64,000 nucleotides of DNA from Lysinibacillus fusiformis (GCA_030027265.1 JASENG010000010.1:89125-153124); one strand, 5' to 3'; shown: positions 17,243 through 25,978, counted from the first letter of the stretch. A program made the numbers and translations. Notes: a model not told the origin generated them from the sequence alone.

Positions 17243-18883
17243 TCACCCCCCGAATAACCCTTTTAAACCTTTCACAAACTTGGAATTCTTGACTGCTTCG
17301 ATACCGGATTTTACAACGGATTCGACCTTTCTGCTGATGGCCTTGCCGGTGTTGGTTGACATGAAAAACGCAAGACCAAGACCAACGCCCGCACCCACCA
17401 GCGTTCCAACTCCCGGAACAACACTTCCAAAAGCACTAGCAGTTGCAACTGTTGCTGCCCAGCCTGCACCAGCACTGATGGCCGTTTGACCTGCACCCAT
17501 TAAAACATCTGTCGTGATGCCAGCTGCTAAGTCGGTTCCTGTTCTTGTCGGATCTGCTGCATTTTGGGCTAATCTAGAGCCTACACTAAGGACAACATTC
17601 GCGATCCCGTTCCCTTTGGCCAATACGGATTTCCCGGTAAAGAAGTCTTTGTTCCATTTCATTTTGTCAAAAGGAATCCAGTTCTTTTTCATGTAATCCT
17701 TCGTTTTCGTTGCGACGGATTTAAAGGATGTCACCTCATCCAGGAAACCTTGAACCCTTTTCTGTTTGAGTTCACTGCCGCTTCGAGGTTCGAACAAGGA
17801 GTAGTTTCTTGTCGATTTGGTTCCATCAGGATTGACTACCGCAACACTTCCACCTTTTCCTTTAACAACGCTTTTAGAGTTTTCAAAGGAATCCAGGTAG
17901 TCCGAGTAACGAAGATTTAACCAAGTTGCTAGATTACCGCTGCCCTTTACCGCAGTCGCTTTTCCATCCACTCTGAATAAATTTTTATTGCCAGAGGCTG
18001 TTTTTAAATCCGTAATTTTAAATCCAGCATTGATCGACAAGGCTCCATCTAACATTTGCCCTAAATAATTGGGAAACGTCACTAACACTTTCTTTGTATT
18101 TTTTAACCATTCAAAAGTGTACTCGGCCGGCGTCTTCTTCTGGCCAGAAGAAGAACCAGCGTCACCGCTTATTGGATCATTTCCTGAAGTATCCCCCGAT
18201 GTTGGTCCTTCGCCTCCAGTAGGCCCTTCTCCACCTTGGGTTGGATCGCCTCCAGTCGGTGCATTCCCTCCAGCAGGCCCTTCTCCACCTTGGGTTGGAT
18301 CGCCTCCAGTAATAGAGTCCCCGCCATTTGCAGGATCTCCACCTGTTGGACCTTCGCCTCCAGTCGGTCCTTCTCCACCTTGGCTTGGATCGCCTCCTGT
18401 AATGGCATCACCTGTTGAAGTTCCGTCACCACCGTTTACTGCCTTACCACCAGAAGGACCTGTTCCACCTTCAGATGCATTTCCGCTATTGACCGCTTGC
18501 CCTCCAGAAGGACCCTCTCCACCAGAAATGGGATTTCCTGCTACAATCGGATTGTTAATCGGCAATGTCCCAGCAATGTTTGGAATAAGCCATTGACCAT
18601 TACTGTTCTGGTAAGGCGGAATTAATGGCTGGCCAGAGACAGCTGCATTGCCGCCTTGCAGGAATGGCCCTCCTTGATAAGCATTCCCTCCGGTTATCGG
18701 ATCACCTGGAATGATGAACTGCCCACCCGTAATAGGTTGCCCTCCTTTTATGGGTTCACCTGGTGTAATGGCATTCCCTGGCGTGATGAAAAATGCCATT
18801 GATATGGAAGGCACTGCTTGCCAGAATAATATAAAGGCAATCATGAAGATGGCAAAGGTTTTACGAAAAATTCCCCTTTTCAC
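17243..18883 (-). CDS. Exported Gly-Gly hexad repeat protein, module A
   Basis: A 546-residue secreted protein of unknown function and the larger paralogue of the one at 13645. The signal peptide (residues 1-30) ends S-I-S-M-A. Nine hexads cover residues 33-86 (ITPGNA, ITGGQF, LQGGNA). The linker QWLIPNIAGTLPINNP follows, then 20 uninterrupted hexads at about 113-232 (ITGGDP, TQGGEG, PTGGEG). Residues 260-440 form a mixed, lysine-rich domain. A glycine-zipper hydrophobic region (FGSVVPGVGTLVGAGVGLGLAFF) lies near residue 480, and a basic amphipathic tail ends VKGLKGLFGG. No LPXTG, SLH or LysM anchor is visible. The GTG start follows GAGGTGAACGT. Its place inside a Tad operon suggests a pilus-associated surface or secreted role. 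Confidence 0.7.
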   Translation of the reverse strand: MKRGIFRKTFAIFMIAFILFWQAVPSISMAFFITPGNAITPGEPIKGGQPITGGQFIIPGDPITGGNAYQGGPFLQGGNAAVSGQPLIPPYQNSNGQWLIPNIAGTLPINNPIVAGNPISGGEGPSGGQAVNSGNASEGGTGPSGGKAVNGGDGTSTGDAITGGDPSQGGEGPTGGEGPTGGDPANGGDSITGGDPTQGGEGPAGGNAPTGGDPTQGGEGPTGGEGPTSGDTSGNDPISGDAGSSSGQKKTPAEYTFEWLKNTKKVLVTFPNYLGQMLDGALSINAGFKITDLKTASGNKNLFRVDGKATAVKGSGNLATWLNLRYSDYLDSFENSKSVVKGKGGSVAVVNPDGTKSTRNYSLFEPRSGSELKQKRVQGFLDEVTSFKSVATKTKDYMKKNWIPFDKMKWNKDFFTGKSVLAKGNGIANVVLSVGSRLAQNAADPTRTGTDLAAGITTDVLMGAGQTAISAGAGWAATVATASAFGSVVPGVGTLVGAGVGLGLAFFMSTNTGKAISRKVESVVKSGIEAVKNSKFVKGLKGLFGG

Positions 18884-18913
18884 ACGTTCACCTCACTTCC
18901 CCTATTAGGCGTA

Positions 18914-20326
18914 CTAGTTCGTGTTATTGATATATTTTTCCTCCAGTTGTTTTACTGCTTCTTTATAATTCATTTCGTTCATGGCTTCCAGGTCAGCCTT
19001 TAGCTTTCGATACTCTTCTTCAATCCAGTTGTGATATTCTGTATTTTTCTTTTTTAAATAATCATGGGATTCTTGGGACATTTTATCTTCATATTGATGT
19101 AAATAAGTAAGGGTAAAACCAACCGCCTGGCCTTCATCTACCCACTTTCTAAATTCCTTGCCATGATAAACAAAGATATCCAGCACATTATCTGTTTTGT
19201 AATAACCCAGCCAGCCTTCCTGGGAGGTTTTCCATTGCGCCCATTTCTCCGCAACCTTACTCATTTGATTTAGTTCGTCTTGAAGACCTTGTGCATCCTT
19301 TACGTTTTGATATGTCCCTTCTGTTGCACCGGCAATCTCCTGCAGTTGTTTTTGGCCTTCTTGATCGACGTTAAACCCGATTACATTAACGATTGGCGTT
19401 ATATCTGAATCATAAAGAGATTTCGCCGTTCCAACAGGGTCATCATCACAAGTAGAAATCCCGTCACTTACTAAATAGACAATATTCGTATTTGTATCCC
19501 CTTTAAATGCAGCTAAATCTTTTTGTGCTTCACTTAAAGCTAACCCTATTGGCGTCCAACCGGCTGGCTTCACTTTTGATAATGCCTGATCAAAGCCGGC
19601 TGAATCATAATTGCTTAGAGGATAAACTAATTCACTGCTGCCGCATGATAATGCCTTATCTTCATTTTTCCCTGTTCCTTTATGTCCATAAATTCGCAGA
19701 CCAACATTAGCTTCCTCGGGCAACCCCTTTACGAATTCTGTAATCGCTTGTTTTGCAGCATCCATGCGCGTTACACTGCCTTCATAATTCGCCATACTTC
19801 CCGAGGCATCCAAAATGACCATCACATTTAAATTATCTTTAAACTGGTAGCGTGAATCTTCAATCTCGGGATTCCCGATGGATTGGAATTTCATCTCTTC
19901 AATCAAATCTCCCGGCCCCTCGAAATCTTGCTGGAAGACTGATAGAATCGCTTCATAGTAACGATCTAATTCCTCGGTTGTTGGATTTCCCGTAATGTCG
20001 GGAAGGTTTTTCGTTAATTCATTTGTTAACTTTTTCCCGTTATCTTCGAGTTGGTTAATATACGCTGTATACCCCGAAGGCAGCTGTGCAAGCTCCTCTA
20101 ATGTTGTAGGAAGTGGAGGGCCTACAATGACGTCTTCATTGACTGCTTCTTCCTCCTCCTCAACTTCGGCATTGACAGTTTGCTGATCGTTAACATCAGA
20201 CTCTGAACTTTCTTCTTTCGTTGTTTCTTCGTTAGTTGCTTCTGTTTTTTCTGGTTCATTGTTGCTGCAGCCTGCTGCTAGAAGCAGAAATAGCAGAATG
20301 GCTAGTATCTTTAATCGATTTTGCAT
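18914..20326 (-). CDS. Lipoprotein with von Willebrand factor A domain in the Tad operon
   Basis: A 470-residue predicted lipoprotein. The start ATG at 20326 follows GGGAG. The leader ends in the lipobox LAAGC at about residue 20, and an acidic Ser/Thr/Glu linker follows. The VWA domain begins near residue 155 with a complete MIDAS: VMVILDASGSMAN, the distal Thr in GWTPIGLAL, and the Asp in VSDGISTCDDD. A helical C-terminal domain of about 130 residues follows. VWA domains usually mediate metal-dependent protein contacts. In many Tad systems a VWA domain is part of TadG; here it is on a separate membrane-anchored protein, so a role as pilus-associated adhesin or assembly factor is likely but inferred. 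Confidence 0.8.
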   Translation of the reverse strand: MQNRLKILAILLFLLLAAGCSNNEPEKTEATNEETTKEESSESDVNDQQTVNAEVEEEEEAVNEDVIVGPPLPTTLEELAQLPSGYTAYINQLEDNGKKLTNELTKNLPDITGNPTTEELDRYYEAILSVFQQDFEGPGDLIEEMKFQSIGNPEIEDSRYQFKDNLNVMVILDASGSMANYEGSVTRMDAAKQAITEFVKGLPEEANVGLRIYGHKGTGKNEDKALSCGSSELVYPLSNYDSAGFDQALSKVKPAGWTPIGLALSEAQKDLAAFKGDTNTNIVYLVSDGISTCDDDPVGTAKSLYDSDITPIVNVIGFNVDQEGQKQLQEIAGATEGTYQNVKDAQGLQDELNQMSKVAEKWAQWKTSQEGWLGYYKTDNVLDIFVYHGKEFRKWVDEGQAVGFTLTYLHQYEDKMSQESHDYLKKKNTEYHNWIEEEYRKLKADLEAMNEMNYKEAVKQLEEKYINNTN

Positions 20327-20408
20327 TATTTTCAACTCCCACTTATATAAGGACACCCCTACCGTTCATGTTGCCGAAATCAATTTTATATACGGCAATT
20401 CCCAGAAG

Positions 20409-20618
20409 TTAATTACCCACCATACCGCTAATTTTCGAGACAATACTTCCGATCAATCCCGAGATTGCACCGGATTGACCACTAACCGCAGTTGAAATAA
20501 TCCCCAAAACTAAAATCAATAATGCAGCTAAACCAAGCCATTCCAACGATTGTGCACCTTTTTCATTTTTCACCGGCGATAATAAAGTTAATAATAAAAT
20601 CTGCATATACTCTCTCAT
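20409..20618 (-). CDS. flp: Flp-type (type IVb) prepilin, major pilin candidate
   Basis: The 69-residue protein has a leader ending KNEKG, followed by AQSLEWLGLAALLILVLGI. Cleavage after the glycine gives Glu at +5, the hallmark of type IV prepilins. The mature part is a single hydrophobic helix with a short Gly/Ser-rich tail, as in Flp pilins. It lies directly downstream of tadC, and its processing requires a prepilin peptidase that is not encoded in the window. The canonical Flp Glu-Tyr pair is Glu-Trp here. Confidence 0.8.
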   Translation of the reverse strand: MREYMQILLLTLLSPVKNEKGAQSLEWLGLAALLILVLGIISTAVSGQSGAISGLIGSIVSKISGMVGN

Positions 20619-20632
20619 TTTTTTCTCTCCTT

Positions 20633-21565
20633 TTATTTGAATAAATCGAAAATCCCACTATTTTGGTTAAATAAATTAAGTATCATCAATCCGCCGATTA
20701 AGATGAGAGATGAAGGCAAAATCAGAAAGGTTGTTACTAGCGTCACTTTCGGCGATGCTTTTGCGGCTTTTTCCTTTATCATTTCTTTTTTCAGCTTTCT
20801 CATTTCCTCGGCTTGCTGTTTAAAAGAGGCGGCAATCGGTACACCCAGTCGTTCCCCTTGAATCAATGACTTGATTAAAATCTGAAACTCTTTTGATTCA
20901 TTCCGTTCAAGCAATAGCCGGTAAGCCTCCACTCGCGGTACACCTACACTAATTTCTTGCAGGAATCGCTCAAACTCTTCTTTAATGGGTCCTACAAAAT
21001 AAGGAACGATATCTCGCAATGCTTGCGTTAACCCGACCCCTGCCTGCAATGTCACACTCATCGTATCCAGAAAATCAGGCAGCTGGTATGATATTTCCGT
21101 CTGCCGTGCCTTTGCCTTGGAGCGGATCCATAAAATCGCGCTTGCAAAGCCTGCTATCGGCAAAAGAATGACCATAAACTGTGAAAAAGGAAATCCCAGC
21201 AGCAGCAATATCCCTCCTGCCATTACTCCAATGATGAGCAGGAAAATCTTTAAACCTTGGAACCTTTCAACGGTAAGGCCATATGGATAACCCGCTTGAA
21301 CAATCCACTTCTTCACATCCCCATTTTCGCTAAAGAAGTTAATCCGTTGACCAAGGTCCGAGAAATCATCTGCAAAGTGAAGCATTTTGGCAAGAAACTT
21401 TTCCTTCCGACTTGCTTTCTTTTGAAAGCCATCGAACATATACAAGGTGTCAGAGACCGTTGTTTTCAATTCACGATGTTTCGTTAAATACACATAGATT
21501 GCTCTAAGCGATACCCCCAAAAAGAAAACGGTCAGTATTATGGTAATCGCAATAATTCCATCCAT
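20633..21565 (-). CDS. tadC: Tad pilus inner-membrane platform protein TadC
   Basis: The 310-residue protein belongs to the type II secretion F family (GspF). It has an N-terminal membrane helix, a pair of central helices, the cytoplasmic four-helix domain with LPDFLDTMSVTLQAGVGLTQALRDI, and a C-terminal membrane helix (LILIGGLMILNLF). It follows tadB with a 4-nt gap and precedes the pilin gene. With TadB it should form the platform on which the TadA ATPase drives pilus extension. Confidence 0.88.
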   Translation of the reverse strand: MDGIIAITIILTVFFLGVSLRAIYVYLTKHRELKTTVSDTLYMFDGFQKKASRKEKFLAKMLHFADDFSDLGQRINFFSENGDVKKWIVQAGYPYGLTVERFQGLKIFLLIIGVMAGGILLLLGFPFSQFMVILLPIAGFASAILWIRSKAKARQTEISYQLPDFLDTMSVTLQAGVGLTQALRDIVPYFVGPIKEEFERFLQEISVGVPRVEAYRLLLERNESKEFQILIKSLIQGERLGVPIAASFKQQAEEMRKLKKEMIKEKAAKASPKVTLVTTFLILPSSLILIGGLMILNLFNQNSGIFDLFK

Positions 21566-21569
21566 TTAG

Positions 21570-22496
21570 TCACACCCTAATATTTGTAATCTTATTGATA
21601 ATGACGAATGTGGCGACAGTGCCTGCTACAAATATCGCAAATAAAATTAATCCTATTCCTGAAAACAAAGCATCCAGGAACCCATCCACAACATTGTTCA
21701 TCATCAGTACAAGAAAGATTGGAATGATGGGCACGATATAGGCAATATACTTATGCTCAGCCGTCATTGTTTTAATCTCCTGTTTGAGGAGCTTCCGATC
21801 ATCCAGCGTTTGACTCATTTCATCCAATACGGCATATAGATTCCCACCCGCTCTTTTTTGGATTAGTAGGGTTGCCGTAAAAAGATGGAACTCTTTGTTA
21901 TCAATACGCCTTTCCAATGCTCGAATGGCGGTCCCGAAATCGATTCCCAGCGACAGCTCATGGGCTAAGTTTTTAAACTCGCTTTTAGCTGGTTCTGCCA
22001 TTTCCTTTGCGACTAATTGAATCCCTTGATTTAACGTCATACCCGACCGAGTAGAGTTGGCGAGCAGTCGGCAAATATCAGGCAATTGTTCAACCAGGAT
22101 CTGTCTTCTCCGGTCCTTTCTGATTTTGAAGAGCATCCTTCTCCCTGCTTCAAGAATCAGAAGGGACAATACTACGCCGATGAAAGGCGGAACATTGAAG
22201 AAATTTACGAGAACAAACAAAATTCCCATATAGGAAACGATGAGTGCTCCGCAAAATTCAGATGGCGTAAAGTTGATATTGGCATCCTGTAATTTCGCTT
22301 CCATTTCCTTCGCGGTTTCGGTTTGGTCGAATTTGGAGCCCCAAAGCACGATGACGCTTTTTCGTTTTTCCCCTTCACGATAAAACTGATGGGTCAGCTT
22401 TTTCCATTCCTTCTTTTCCTTTCGATAGCCTAGTAGATTGTATAATCCAATGATGAACAGAAGGATTGCTCCGAAAGCTACGGCAGCGGCGGTCAT
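21570..22496 (-). CDS. tadB: Tad pilus inner-membrane platform protein TadB
   Basis: The 308-residue GspF-family protein has an N-terminal helix and the cytoplasmic domain LPDICRLLANSTRSGMTLNQGIQLVAKE. The segment RAGGNLYAVLDEMSQTLDDRKLLKQEI is followed by two C-terminal helices. The start ATG overlaps the tadA stop by 4 nt. Position between tadA and tadC supports the TadB assignment. Confidence 0.88.
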   Translation of the reverse strand: MTAAAVAFGAILLFIIGLYNLLGYRKEKKEWKKLTHQFYREGEKRKSVIVLWGSKFDQTETAKEMEAKLQDANINFTPSEFCGALIVSYMGILFVLVNFFNVPPFIGVVLSLLILEAGRRMLFKIRKDRRRQILVEQLPDICRLLANSTRSGMTLNQGIQLVAKEMAEPAKSEFKNLAHELSLGIDFGTAIRALERRIDNKEFHLFTATLLIQKRAGGNLYAVLDEMSQTLDDRKLLKQEIKTMTAEHKYIAYIVPIIPIFLVLMMNNVVDGFLDALFSGIGLILFAIFVAGTVATFVIINKITNIRV

Positions 22497-23842
22497 ATAA
22501 TCACCTCCTGCTGCTCAGGTCTAAACATGGATTCCGAAATCTCGATGCCAAACATGCGAATTCTTTCTAGACATTTTGGCTTCTCACCAGTTGGCGTAAA
22601 ATAGCCAATTACCTCTCCATCTGGCGACATCCCAATGCGTTTAAAAGTGAATATTTCAACAATTTGCGATGAGCCATCTTCCTGTTTTTGCACTTCCGAA
22701 ATGGAGACAATTTTACGTGTTCCATCTGTTAGCCTCGTAGCTTGAACAATAATATCCAATGCCCCGATGATGAACTCGCGAATAATGGAGGACGGCAGAT
22801 CCATCCCCGCCATGACGACCATGGATTCAACACGTCTTAAGGCATCATCCGGTGTATTGGCATGGACGGTTGTAATGGAACCTTCATGACCCGTATTCAT
22901 GGCCTGCAGCATATCAAAGGCTTCGCCGCTGCGAACCTCCCCAACGATAATTCGATCGGGACGCATTCGAAGTGCATTTCGCACCAAATTACGAATGGTG
23001 ATTTCCCCTTTTCCCTCCACGTTAGCAGGTCGAGCTTCCATCCCTACAACGTTGGAGCGATTGAGACGAAGCTCCGCGGAATCCTCGATGGTAATGACAC
23101 GTTCAAATGCTGGAATCGAGCTTGCCGCCACATTCAATATGGTCGTTTTCCCCGAACCTGTTCCTCCAGAAATAAGCATATTCATCTTCGCTTTCACGAC
23201 GCAGTCGATAAAATATGCCATGTTCTCATCCAGGGAACTAAATTCAAGCAAATCATCCATTTGGAACGGCTCTGCCCGGAACTTACGAATCGAAACGAGC
23301 GTCCCATTTAAACTAATGGGCGGAATGACGGCATTCACACGGCTTCCATCAGGTAAGCGCGCATCTACCATTGGCGAGCTTTCATCAATACGCCGACCAA
23401 GCGGGGCTACAATGCGGTCGACAATATGGCGAACATGCTCATCGTCCCTGAAGCTAATATTCACTTGCTCCAGCTTCCCTTTTCGCTCAACATGGACTTC
23501 GTTATAGCCATTGATCAGAATCTCGGTAATCGTGGGGTCATTGATAAGCGGCTCAAGTGGCCCTAAGCCGACCGATTCATCCAATATCCGTGTTACGAGA
23601 AGCTCCTTGTCATGGCGGGAAATAACCACCCGTTCCTCCGACATAAATTGAGACACATACTGCTCGATTTTCAGTCTCATCTCACCTTGCGACAGCTGTG
23701 TTAATGCCTCTAAATTGGTATCTCGAAGCAGCCGCGCTTTATAGTGTTCTACAAGTTCATCTACAAGATGGTTATCGTATTGATAGGAAACCGTCTTCTT
23801 TTGTGAAGCCAATTCTTTTCTTCTTTCAAATATAGAAGCCAT
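22493..23842 (-). CDS. tadA: Tad pilus assembly ATPase TadA (CpaF)
   Basis: The 449-residue secretion ATPase of the CpaF/VirB11 class powers pilus assembly. Walker A GGTGSGKTT lies near residue 226, the Asp box as ITIEDSAELRL near 250, Walker B as RPDRIIVGEVRSGEAFDML near 293, and the His box as TGHEGSITTVHANTP near 315. The N-terminal domain has GLGPLEPLINDPTITEILING, typical of the family. ATG at 23842 is preferred over a GTG one codon upstream because AAGGGGGGATC precedes it. It is coupled to tadB by a 4-nt overlap. Confidence 0.95.
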   Translation of the reverse strand: MASIFERRKELASQKKTVSYQYDNHLVDELVEHYKARLLRDTNLEALTQLSQGEMRLKIEQYVSQFMSEERVVISRHDKELLVTRILDESVGLGPLEPLINDPTITEILINGYNEVHVERKGKLEQVNISFRDDEHVRHIVDRIVAPLGRRIDESSPMVDARLPDGSRVNAVIPPISLNGTLVSIRKFRAEPFQMDDLLEFSSLDENMAYFIDCVVKAKMNMLISGGTGSGKTTILNVAASSIPAFERVITIEDSAELRLNRSNVVGMEARPANVEGKGEITIRNLVRNALRMRPDRIIVGEVRSGEAFDMLQAMNTGHEGSITTVHANTPDDALRRVESMVVMAGMDLPSSIIREFIIGALDIIVQATRLTDGTRKIVSISEVQKQEDGSSQIVEIFTFKRIGMSPDGEVIGYFTPTGEKPKCLERIRMFGIEISESMFRPEQQEVII

Positions 23843-23854
23843 CACGATCCCCCC

Positions 23855-25015
23855 TTATGGTTTCAAAATTTCACGGGAAAACTTTCGAATATCCTTGGCA
23901 AAAGGAATAAGCTTTCGTTCCTTGACCACTTTTCGAACCGGCTCCCCCTTATTGACAAAAGGCTGCAATCCCTTAATATCCTTTCTGAGGGTAGCGGCAA
24001 TCGGGTACCGCAGCACATGCTTTAAATCCTTTTCCTGTACTTCATTTTCCTTCGCAATATGGTTTAAAATGACCTCCATTTTGCCCATGAGATTCATGCC
24101 AATCCGTGCAGCCAATTCTTCATAATGCTTGAGGACGCGCAACGCCGGTGTATCTGGCGTCAGCACATAAAAAATCTTATCTGACTCCTCCATCGCAGTG
24201 ATCACCGAGCCATTTAATGTGGAAGGAAGATCAATGATGACATAATCGAATGCGCGGCGGGAGGTCCGAAGCAGCTTGGCAACGAACTCTTCGCCTAAAG
24301 TCTCTGCCACTTCCGCATCAATCGGGCTCACTAAAATTTCGAGCTTGGAATGCTGCTCCGTTTTGGAGACGTTACGAATATGACTTTCGTTTAGCTCCTC
24401 GATTACGGGCAAAAGGTCGGCAATTGATCGGTTCGCCTCAATCGAGAACATTGATTCAATGCCGCCGTACTGCCCATTTAAATCAATCAAGATTACTTCG
24501 GCAGTCGACTCCAGCTTGAGGGTTTGCGCTAGAACGGAAGAAATAACCGATTTCCCGCTTCCACCCTTTCCACTATAGAAGGAGAAAATCTGCCCCCTCC
24601 CTCGCCCAAAGGAAAAGGAAGAATTCGTTTCTCTTGAGTTTTTGGCAATCGAAAAGTTTTTCACCGTTGTCGGGAAACGGCTAGTAAAGAGCGAGGTTTC
24701 CTCTGGGAAGACAAAAAATTCATCGACCCCGGCACGCATCATATTACGCAGCAATACAAAATCTGTTTGCTCTGCTATAAAAATAATTAGTACGGTCCGA
24801 TTAATCTGCCTCATGGATTGAACAAGGTCAATTCCGATATCGGTTTCTGGCTGTGTGATGATGACGATATCCCGGGTTTCACGATTCATTTCCCGAATCG
24901 CATCGGATGTCGTTGCCGTTAACACATTCTCTTCGGTATTTTCAGCAATCGTTTGAAGCTGCTGACGAAGCACTTGATCATCACTAACAATTAACAAATT
25001 TAACTTTGTATCCAA
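23855..25015 (-). CDS. cpaE: Tad pilus localisation ATPase TadZ/CpaE
   Basis: The 386-residue protein has an atypical receiver-like N-terminal domain (LLIVSDDQVLRQQL, residues 1-120) and a ParA/MinD-type ATPase domain. The deviant Walker A motif GKGGSGKS appears near residue 148, followed by LIDLNGQYGG and DYVIIDLPS. TadZ proteins position the Tad apparatus in the cell. The start is a TTG preceded by GGAGGGGG. The gene is second in the operon, 18 nt after cpaB. Confidence 0.88.
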   Translation of the reverse strand: MDTKLNLLIVSDDQVLRQQLQTIAENTEENVLTATTSDAIREMNRETRDIVIITQPETDIGIDLVQSMRQINRTVLIIFIAEQTDFVLLRNMMRAGVDEFFVFPEETSLFTSRFPTTVKNFSIAKNSRETNSSFSFGRGRGQIFSFYSGKGGSGKSVISSVLAQTLKLESTAEVILIDLNGQYGGIESMFSIEANRSIADLLPVIEELNESHIRNVSKTEQHSKLEILVSPIDAEVAETLGEEFVAKLLRTSRRAFDYVIIDLPSTLNGSVITAMEESDKIFYVLTPDTPALRVLKHYEELAARIGMNLMGKMEVILNHIAKENEVQEKDLKHVLRYPIAATLRKDIKGLQPFVNKGEPVRKVVKERKLIPFAKDIRKFSREILKP

Positions 25016-25033
25016 TTTCTTCTCCCCCTCCCC

Positions 25034-25849
25034 TTACGAATTTCCTTCTGAAGATTTTGCATCCTTATTTGAGGCTTCTGCATCTTCAGGATTCGTTTGC
25101 GTCGCAGGATTTGTTTGTGTGTTTGGTTGAGATTCGGTTTGTGGTTGAGTTTGCTGTTCGGTTTTTGGCGGCTGTTTAGTAGATACTTCCGGAACATCTT
25201 CTTTACCTTCCTCGCCCTGTTCTCCTGTCACCTCAACGTCCTGCCCAACATTCGCCTTTAGCACACGTATGTATTCTGCATAGTTTTGCATATGGATCAG
25301 TTTCGTTGCATCCTCTGAAGCTACCTCAACACCAATTCCGGCGAAATACTCCCCTGTCCCTTGTGCAAAAGCAACAGCTACATCTTTCATAAAGAGTTCC
25401 GTATTTTTTTCGCCGTCTTTTTCGATGGATACAATAATATCCACTCGATCTAATGCAGCAATTTCCTGGTCAAACTGAATTTTATCTGTTCGATATAGAG
25501 CAACGAGGCGGTTATTTTCATTTTGAAGGTTCGAATAGCTCTTCAGCATGTTCTGCGTAATGATATCCCCCTCATCCAATGGAACCACCGATACTTGCCC
25601 GAGTATGTCTTTTTCATCTGTAATATGAGAGGCTGTTAGGAATTTTTGAGGAATTTCCATTTTCGTTAATTGGCTGGCTTGAAGTAATGTGCGAGCTGGA
25701 ATATCTCCATTTGCAACATAAATTTCCACCATTCCTCCTAGCTCTGCATTTAGTTGTTTCACCTTTTCTAATACTAAGTAGCCTGCAACAGCCGCTAAGA
25801 TAAAGGCAAGTAAAAGAAAAATGGCTGCACGTCGTTTTGCTTCTAACAC
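25034..25849 (-). CDS. cpaB: Tad pilus assembly protein CpaB (RcpC-like, SAF domain)
   Basis: The 271-residue protein has one N-terminal membrane helix (AAIFLLLAFILAAVAGYLV). An SAF-type domain follows, with IYVANGDIPARTLLQASQLTKMEIP and the VVPLDEGDIITQNML segment. The C-terminal 65 residues are a low-complexity tail rich in Gln, Thr, Asn and Pro, probably a cell-wall-spanning linker. The start is a GTG after AGGGGAA. It is the first gene of the Tad operon, about 120 nt downstream of the predicted transcription start. Gram-positive Tad loci lack a secretin, and none is seen here. Confidence 0.85.
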   Translation of the reverse strand: MLEAKRRAAIFLLLAFILAAVAGYLVLEKVKQLNAELGGMVEIYVANGDIPARTLLQASQLTKMEIPQKFLTASHITDEKDILGQVSVVPLDEGDIITQNMLKSYSNLQNENNRLVALYRTDKIQFDQEIAALDRVDIIVSIEKDGEKNTELFMKDVAVAFAQGTGEYFAGIGVEVASEDATKLIHMQNYAEYIRVLKANVGQDVEVTGEQGEEGKEDVPEVSTKQPPKTEQQTQPQTESQPNTQTNPATQTNPEDAEASNKDAKSSEGNS

Positions 25850-25978
25850 AAATTCCCCTACCTTCTAGTTCAATGAAATTCTAATAGGCTAGCAATCTGC
25901 CTTCGGGATGCCCAAAGACAATAAGGAAGAAAAGAAATGGATCTTCCCCTGCCAACGAAACACTTTTTTACAGTTTTT

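Noticed and set aside
14384..18596. Long plus-strand ORFs rich in SPPVGPSPP (14384-14884, 18069-18596) antisense to the hexad genes
   Set aside because: They are the reverse complement of Gly-Gly codon repeats (GGN-GGN read as NCC-NCC), lack ribosome binding sites, and the minus-strand frames have signal peptides and conserved paralogy.
13645..18883. Collagen-like proteins as explanation for the Gly-rich repeats
   Set aside because: The period is six residues with paired glycines, not the G-X-Y triplet required for a collagen helix.
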